Below are positions 59,614 to 64,000 of a stretch of 64,000 bases of DNA, piece by piece. The notes beneath the pieces are model-generated. The model worked only from the letters and a program-made list of their open reading frames with translations, was not told where the DNA came from and made no database searches. Position 1 is the stretch's first letter; the number at the start of each line of letters is the position of its first letter. The translations under genes and the position numbers were made by a program. The DNA is from Bacillota bacterium. GTDB lineage: Bacteria > Bacillota > Clostridia > Christensenellales > Aristaeellaceae. The stretch covers positions 124,001-188,000 of the forward strand of contig JAFADG010000024.1 in the NCBI GenBank assembly GCA_023425025.1. Direction: 5' to 3'.

Positions 59614-60687
59614 ATGAAAAAGAGGATCGGCATCCTGACCAGCGGCGGCGACTGCCCGGGGCTGAACGCGGCCATCCGCGGTGTGGCCAGGGCGGCTTAT
59701 GAATTGTTTGACGCGGAGATTATCGGCATCCGGGATGGATACAGGGGCCTTATCCAGGGCGACTATCAAGAAATGGAGCGCAAGCAGTTTTCCGGCATCC
59801 TCACCCTGGGCGGAACGATCCTGGGCACCAGCCGCCAGCCGTTCCGCAACATGCGGGTGATCGGCGAAGACAACGTGGACAAGGTGGCGGCCATGAAGGC
59901 CAACTACAAGGCCCTGAAGCTGGACTGCCTGGTAACGCTGGGCGGCAACGGCACCCACAAGACGGCCAATCTGCTAAGCCAGGAAGGCCTGAATGTGATC
60001 GGCCTGCCCAAGACCATTGACAACGACCTGTACGGCACCGACTTCACCTTCGGCTTTCATACCGCGGTGGATATCGCCACGGAGGTCATCGACCGCATAC
60101 ATACCACCGCTACCAGCCACGGCCGCTGCATGGTAATTGAGCTGATGGGCAACAAGGCCGGCTGGCTCACGCTGTATTCGGGCCTGGCCGGCGGGGCGGA
60201 TGTGGTGCTGATCCCCGAAATCCCCTACGATATCAAAAAGGTGGCCAAGATCGTGGAGCAACGGGCCAGCGGTAAAAAGCCCTTCTCCATCCTGGCCGTG
60301 GCGGAAGGCGCCATGGATCTGGAAGAGGCCAGGCAAAAGAAAAAGGAGCGGGAGGCCGCCCGGGCAGCTACGCCGGGCTTTAGCATCGCGGCACGGCTGG
60401 CGGCCCAGTTGGCGGAGCTGGTGGGCGTGGAAGCCCGGGCCGTCGTCCCCGGCCATATGCAGCGCGGCGGCAGCCCCAGCGCCTACGACCGGGTGCTGGC
60501 CACCCAGTTCGGCGTGCATGCGGCTCAATTGATACGGGACGACATCTATGGCGTCAGCGTGGCCCTTTCCGGCAACACGGTAACCCACAACGCCCTGCGT
60601 GACATCGCCGGCGTGCCCAAGCTGGTGAACCCGGACGATCAAATGGTGCAATTGGCCCGCAGCATCGGCATTTCCTTCGGGGATTAA
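59614..60687 (+). CDS. pfkA: 6-phosphofructokinase, group with PPi-type Lys residue
   Basis: 357 residues. Start ILTSGGDCPGLNAAIRGV; LGTSRQP; the phosphate loop GGNGTHKTANLL (110-121); catalytic PKTIDNDLYGTD (132-143) with Asp136; HTTATSHGRCMVIELMGNKAGWL; VPGHMQRGGSPSAYDR. The Gly at 112-113 is ATP-type (PPi enzymes have Asp there), whereas the Lys before TIDND is PPi-type, a mixture known from mixed-substrate actinobacterial-type PFKs. Hence it probably uses ATP, but the phosphoryl donor is not settled from sequence. ATG at 59614 follows GGGGG; an ATG eight codons upstream has no site. Confidence 0.93.
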   Translation: MKKRIGILTSGGDCPGLNAAIRGVARAAYELFDAEIIGIRDGYRGLIQGDYQEMERKQFSGILTLGGTILGTSRQPFRNMRVIGEDNVDKVAAMKANYKALKLDCLVTLGGNGTHKTANLLSQEGLNVIGLPKTIDNDLYGTDFTFGFHTAVDIATEVIDRIHTTATSHGRCMVIELMGNKAGWLTLYSGLAGGADVVLIPEIPYDIKKVAKIVEQRASGKKPFSILAVAEGAMDLEEARQKKKEREAARAATPGFSIAARLAAQLAELVGVEARAVVPGHMQRGGSPSAYDRVLATQFGVHAAQLIRDDIYGVSVALSGNTVTHNALRDIAGVPKLVNPDDQMVQLARSIGISFGD

Positions 60688-60727
60688 CAGACAAAAATCT
60701 GCGCATGCTATCCGCGAGGTGATGTGC

Positions 60728-61093
60728 ATGCGCTTAAAGAACAGTCTGAAGCTGATGGCGCTGGGGGCCGCGGCCTATCCGCTGATTGAACTCATGTGGC
60801 GGGGCAGGACAGCTCCGTCCATGGCGGCGGCCGGCGGCACCGGCATGATGGTCCTGAACCATATCAACAAGCGGCTGCACCGCCGTCCCCTGTGGCAAAA
60901 AAGCCTGGCCGGGGGCGCCGCCATCACCGCCATGGAGTATCTGATCGGCCGCATGGTCAACCGCCGCCATCAGGTATGGGATTATTCCACCATGCCCTTT
61001 CACATCGAAGGGCAAATCTGCCCCCAATACGCCGCACTGTGGTGCCTTATGACACTGCCGGTTTTCGCGATGCTGAGCAGGGGCAGAAGATAA
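60728..61093 (+). CDS. Small CmpB-like (putative ABC-transporter type IV, PF06541) membrane protein
   Basis: 121 residues with four helices. EYLIGRMVNRRHQVWDYSTMPFHIEGQICPQYAALW matches the conserved core of the CmpB family (VWDYS...GQIC), in a short form. ATG at 60728 follows GAGGTGAT; two ATGs just upstream are too close. Likely cotranscribed with pfkA, 40 bp after it. Function unknown. Confidence 0.82.
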   Translation: MRLKNSLKLMALGAAAYPLIELMWRGRTAPSMAAAGGTGMMVLNHINKRLHRRPLWQKSLAGGAAITAMEYLIGRMVNRRHQVWDYSTMPFHIEGQICPQYAALWCLMTLPVFAMLSRGRR

Positions 61094-61145
61094 GCTGATA
61101 TAAAAAAGGAGCGCATGCCTGCGTTCCTTTTTTGATGTACACGCT

Positions 61146-61871
61146 TTATCTGAGCACCTTGCGCAAAAACTCCTGGGTTCTGGGATGCTCAGGATTCGTA
61201 AACAGCTTATCCGGCGTGTTCTGCTCGGCAATCCGCCCTTCATCCATGAACAGCACCCTGGTGGATATTTCCCTGGCAAAGCCCATTTCATGGGTGACGA
61301 TAATGCTGGTCATGCCGTTTTTCACCAGGTCCTGGATCACGTTCAGCACCTCGCCCACCATTTCCGGGTCCAGGGCGCTGGTAGGCTCGTCAAAAAGCAT
61401 GACCTCCGGCTCCATGGCCAGGGCACGCACGATGGCCAGCCGCTGCTTCTGCCCGCCGGAAAGCCGCTTGGGATGCTCGTTCAGCTTGTCGATGAGCCCC
61501 ACACGGTTTAAAAGCTCTTTGGCAAAGCCCTCCATTTCGGCCTTGCTCTTTTTTCCCGTCAAAACAGGCGCCAAGGTAATATTGTCCTTCACCGTCAGAT
61601 GCGGGAAGATGTTGAAATGCTGGAACACCATGCCCATCTTCTGCCGGTGCGCATCGATATTCACACCCTTTTGGGTCAGGTCCACGCCATGGAACAGCAC
61701 TTGGCCCTGGGTAGGCTTTTCCAGAAGGTTCAGGCACCGCAAAAAGGTCGATTTCCCTGAGCCGGAAGGACCGATGATAGAGATGACCTCGCCTTGATAA
61801 ATCTGTTCATTAATGCCCTGCAGTACCTTCAGGCTTCCAAAGGACTTATGCAAATCACGTACTTCAATCAC
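61146..61871 (-). CDS. Polar amino-acid ABC transporter ATP-binding protein (GlnQ-like)
   Basis: 241 residues: Walker A IIGPSGSGKSTFLRCLNLLEKP, Q-loop MVFQHFNIFPHLTV, signature LSGGQKQRLAIVRAL, Walker B VMLFDEPTSALDPE, H-loop IIVTHEMGFARE, all diagnostic of the GlnQ/PAAT group. Overlaps the permease gene by 8 nt. It ends the operon of dehydrogenase, permease and ATPase. No dedicated binding protein lies within the window. Confidence 0.95.
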   Translation of the reverse strand: MIEVRDLHKSFGSLKVLQGINEQIYQGEVISIIGPSGSGKSTFLRCLNLLEKPTQGQVLFHGVDLTQKGVNIDAHRQKMGMVFQHFNIFPHLTVKDNITLAPVLTGKKSKAEMEGFAKELLNRVGLIDKLNEHPKRLSGGQKQRLAIVRALAMEPEVMLFDEPTSALDPEMVGEVLNVIQDLVKNGMTSIIVTHEMGFAREISTRVLFMDEGRIAEQNTPDKLFTNPEHPRTQEFLRKVLR

Positions 61872-62541
61872 TGGCTTTCAGCCTCCTTTCCAGCACGGCG
61901 ACGGCCTTGCTCAGCGTAAACGTCAATATAAAGTAGATGATACCAATCACGATAAGGGGCTCCAGCACCAGGAACATGATGCCCTTGATGTTGTTGTAGG
62001 TCGTCATCAGGTCTCCCACAAAGAAGGTGGCGGCCAGGGACGTTTCCTTGATCACGGTAACGAATTCATTGCACAGCGCCGGCAGTATGTTTTTGATGGC
62101 CTGGGGAAAAACGATGTGGGTCATGGTCTGGCGGGAATTAAGCCCCAGGGACCGGGCCGCCTCTGTTTGCCCGCTATCCACGGCTTGGATGCCGGCGCGG
62201 ATGATCTCGCTCACATACCCTGCGGAATTTAGGATCAGCGCTACGGATACGTTGAAGAAGTTGGCGTTTTTCAAAGCCGGGATCAGCGCCGGGAGCAGGA
62301 ACGCAAAAATATACAGCTGCAACAGGAGCGGCGTACCCCGGATGATCTCCGTATACGCGATGGCGATCCACCTGGTAGGCGCGATCTTCGACCGCCGCAT
62401 AAGCGCCACCAGGGAGCCAAGAACAGTCCCCAGCAGGACGGTGATCAAAGACAGGAGCAGGGTATACCCTATCCCCTTCAAGAACAACCCCGGAAATCTT
62501 TGGATTACAGTAAGAATGTTTGGAATTATGTTGGCAAACAA
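61864..62541 (-). CDS. Polar amino-acid ABC transporter permease (HisMQ family)
   Basis: 225 residues, five helices; the EAA loop EAARSLGLNSRQTMTHIVFPQAIKNILPALCNEFVTVIKETSL is diagnostic of HisMQ/GlnP permeases, with YTEIIRGTPLLLQLYI near the N-terminus. ATG at 62541 lies within the end of the dehydrogenase gene (16-nt overlap), so translation is coupled to it. Confidence 0.95.
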   Translation of the reverse strand: MFANIIPNILTVIQRFPGLFLKGIGYTLLLSLITVLLGTVLGSLVALMRRSKIAPTRWIAIAYTEIIRGTPLLLQLYIFAFLLPALIPALKNANFFNVSVALILNSAGYVSEIIRAGIQAVDSGQTEAARSLGLNSRQTMTHIVFPQAIKNILPALCNEFVTVIKETSLAATFFVGDLMTTYNNIKGIMFLVLEPLIVIGIIYFILTFTLSKAVAVLERRLKASD

Positions 62542-63659
62542 TCCGGCGCCCCCCTATCAAGTCCGTATGATCCGTACCGATCTTCTGATTTTTTAACCGC
62601 TTCCAGCACCATCTGCGCTGTCACCCGATAAGGCAGGCGCCTCATGTCCGGCAGGCCCGGTACATTATCCAAGGCTTTTTGGAATGCGGGTGAAGCGGCG
62701 TCAAGCCCCATCTCATAAAGGGTGACGGGCGTTTTGAGCCTTTTCAAAAGCTGAAGGACCTCTTTTGCTTCCTCTTCCTGCCCGTCCATCATCAACTGGA
62801 CCAGCGTCCCCCAGGCCACCACATCCCCATGCAGGCAAGCTTTGATTTGCGGCATGTCCTCCATGGCGTAGTAGAGGGAATGGGCCAGCGCGCCGTTGAA
62901 TTCCTCCCGGACCAGCAGCGATACAAGCCCCGTGCTCACGATCACGGACTGCACCGCCTCGCGGAATTCCGGCGAATCCATCCCGCCCTCGCAGTCGCGC
63001 AGCGCCTTTTCCCCCAAGCGGGAAAGGGGCTCATAGCAGGTGCGGGCAATAGACAGCCCCAAAGCATCCTTGTAGCTTAATGCTTCATTTCTGGCAGAAA
63101 AGCCGCTTTCAAAATACTTGGCGATGGCGTCGCCCATCCCGGCCCGAAGATACTTGGCCGGGGCATGGGCAATGACCCCGGTATGGATAAACGCGAACTC
63201 CGGCGGTCCCGCAAGAAACAGAAATTGGTCAAACGCGCCGTCTTCATGGTACATCACCGACAGCGCCGTCACCGCCGCGCAGGTGGCCGCGATGGTGGGC
63301 AGGGTGATTACCGGCAAACCCGCAAAATGAGCGCAGGCTTTGGCGGTATCGATGGCTCTCCCGCCGCCCATGCCAGCGATCACCTGGGCGTTGACTGCCT
63401 TCGCTTTTTCCGCCAGCGCTTTGGCGTCCCCGATGGTGCAAGGCCCCGCGTAGCGCACTGCCTCCGTAAGCGTTATCCCCGTTGCGGAAACCGCCTGCTC
63501 AAGAAGCGGCAGCCCCGCGGCCAGCGCTTTTTCGCCGCCGATCAAGAATATGCGCTGCCCCAAAGCGGAAAGAACGGCAGGCAAATCTCCGTACGCTTCC
63601 GGCCCGATGGTATACCGGGGCAAAATCACGCTGCTTGTATTCTTATTTCCTTCCGCCAT
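62526..63659 (-). CDS. Iron-containing alcohol dehydrogenase family, HcxA-like hydroxycarboxylate dehydrogenase
   Basis: 377 residues, group III (GldA-like) metal-dependent dehydrogenase: VIAGMGGGRAIDTAKACA binds NAD(P), with PTIAATCAAVTALSVMY and the metal ligands Asp in GMGDAIAKYFE and His in ALAHSLYYAME and HGDVVAWGTL. In E. coli the relative HcxA (YbdH) reduces 2-oxo acids and its gene lies beside the aminotransferase gene ybdL; here an aminotransferase is next door too. ATG at 63659 directly follows the aminotransferase stop. Confidence 0.9.
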   Translation of the reverse strand: MAEGNKNTSSVILPRYTIGPEAYGDLPAVLSALGQRIFLIGGEKALAAGLPLLEQAVSATGITLTEAVRYAGPCTIGDAKALAEKAKAVNAQVIAGMGGGRAIDTAKACAHFAGLPVITLPTIAATCAAVTALSVMYHEDGAFDQFLFLAGPPEFAFIHTGVIAHAPAKYLRAGMGDAIAKYFESGFSARNEALSYKDALGLSIARTCYEPLSRLGEKALRDCEGGMDSPEFREAVQSVIVSTGLVSLLVREEFNGALAHSLYYAMEDMPQIKACLHGDVVAWGTLVQLMMDGQEEEAKEVLQLLKRLKTPVTLYEMGLDAASPAFQKALDNVPGLPDMRRLPYRVTAQMVLEAVKKSEDRYGSYGLDRGAPDCLPT

Positions 63660-64000
63660 TTATACCTCCGCGAGTTTGGAAAGCCTTCTCAATGCTTCCT
63701 GAAGCGTTGCTTTTTCCCGGGCGAAGTGCAGCCGGATCAGGTGGTTTACCGGCTCCCTGAAAAAGCTGGAGCCGGGCACGGCGGCCACGCCGATATGTTT
63801 GATCATCCATTCGCAAAACTGCAGATCGGACCAGCCGCTGAACTGTTCCTTTTGTAGGAACCGGGAGATATCGACCATCACAAAGTAGGAGCCCTGGGGC
63901 ACGGTATGCTTTAAGCCCAGGTCGTCCAGCCCGTTTAGGAAAATATCCCGCTTTTGGGTATACAGCTGCTTCAAATCCACATAATACTCCGGTCCCATCG
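63660..64000 (-). CDS. Class I/II aminotransferase, C-terminal part (cut by window edge)
   Basis: The last 113 residues of a PLP-dependent aminotransferase of fold I: YTQKRDIFLNGLDDLGLKHTVPQGSYFVMVDISRF, then GVAAVPGSSFFREPVNHLIRLHFAREKATLQEALRRL with the substrate-carboxylate Arg in LIRLHFA. This ending is typical of the methionine/kynurenine aminotransferase (YbdL/KAT) group. The PLP Lys lies outside the window. It is upstream of and probably cotranscribed with the HcxA-like dehydrogenase. Confidence 0.9.
   Translation of the reverse strand, partial: MGPEYYVDLKQLYTQKRDIFLNGLDDLGLKHTVPQGSYFVMVDISRFLQKEQFSGWSDLQFCEWMIKHIGVAAVPGSSFFREPVNHLIRLHFAREKATLQEALRRLSKLAEV

Noticed and set aside
1..64000. 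rRNA, tRNA or mobile-element genes
   Set aside because: No cloverleaf with the conserved T-loop, no rRNA motifs, and no transposase, integrase or phage genes were recognised in any part read.

Overview
The window is a 64 kb piece of a chromosome from an anaerobic Gram-positive bacterium, most likely a Clostridia member of the Bacillota with fairly high G+C (Christensenellales- or Oscillospirales-like, by inference only). The support is a CIRCE operator, a guanidine-I riboswitch, LplB/LplC-type sugar importers, GapN, DUF1538 with P-II proteins, the AmmeMemoRadiSam gene set, a DUF4914 protein, AAGGAGG-type ribosome binding sites and no respiratory chain genes. I see no rRNA, tRNA, CRISPR array, transposase or prophage. 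About 57 protein genes are packed in short operons; both ends cut through genes (guaB at the left, an aminotransferase at the right).

Layout. 1-2.4 kb: guaB and CIRCE-controlled htpG. 2.5-8 kb: a guanidine-I riboswitch with its terminator and a membrane transporter, a GltD-like oxidoreductase, a DUF1538 membrane protein with two P-II-like proteins, and a very small membrane protein with two HX13H motifs. 8.2-9.6 kb: an orphan protein and a HAD phosphatase. 9.7-15.4 kb: a carbohydrate ABC importer whose first permease is fused to three tandem four-helix modules of unknown function. 15.7-17.8 kb: RNase R. 17.9-21.7 kb: two Gfo/Idh/MocA dehydrogenases and a sugar isomerase, divergent from an AraC regulator. 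22-24.5 kb: a four-domain CoA-disulfide reductase/rhodanese/TusA/DsrE protein. 24.7-31.8 kb: export genes, namely a split ABC exporter with a MerR regulator, and a PLDc_N/ABC-2 operon next to a LiaSR/DesKR-like two-component system.

32-36.2 kb: nucleoside hydrolase, an RmlD-like reductase, a Memo-AMMECR1 fusion and its radical SAM partner, which seems to start at an ATC codon. 36.4-40.4 kb: a siderophore ABC importer behind a strong promoter and two tandem TTAGC-N4-GCTAA operators. 40.6-46.4 kb: a ferredoxin-type aldo/keto reductase, DUF2294, DUF4914, GapN and a NYN nuclease. 46.4-50.9 kb: a pectin/glycan utilisation operon (GPH symporter, an unrecognised 622-residue protein that may be a polysaccharide lyase, GH105 hydrolase). 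51-64 kb: an EAL phosphodiesterase, a second aldo/keto reductase with an MFS carrier, an esterase, TlyA, a five-SH3 secreted protein, ProX, phosphofructokinase, a CmpB-like membrane protein, an amino-acid ABC importer, and an HcxA-like dehydrogenase beside a YbdL-like aminotransferase.

Together the genes describe a fermenter that imports plant-derived sugars and oligosaccharides, oxidises triose phosphate partly through GapN to make NADPH, scavenges iron, and exports toxic compounds. A three-copy dispersed repeat lies between genes. The best candidates for new biology are the triplicated membrane module fused to a sugar permease, the guanidine-riboswitch transporter, the DUF1538/P-II operon, the small di-heme-like membrane protein and the unrecognised protein of the glycan operon.
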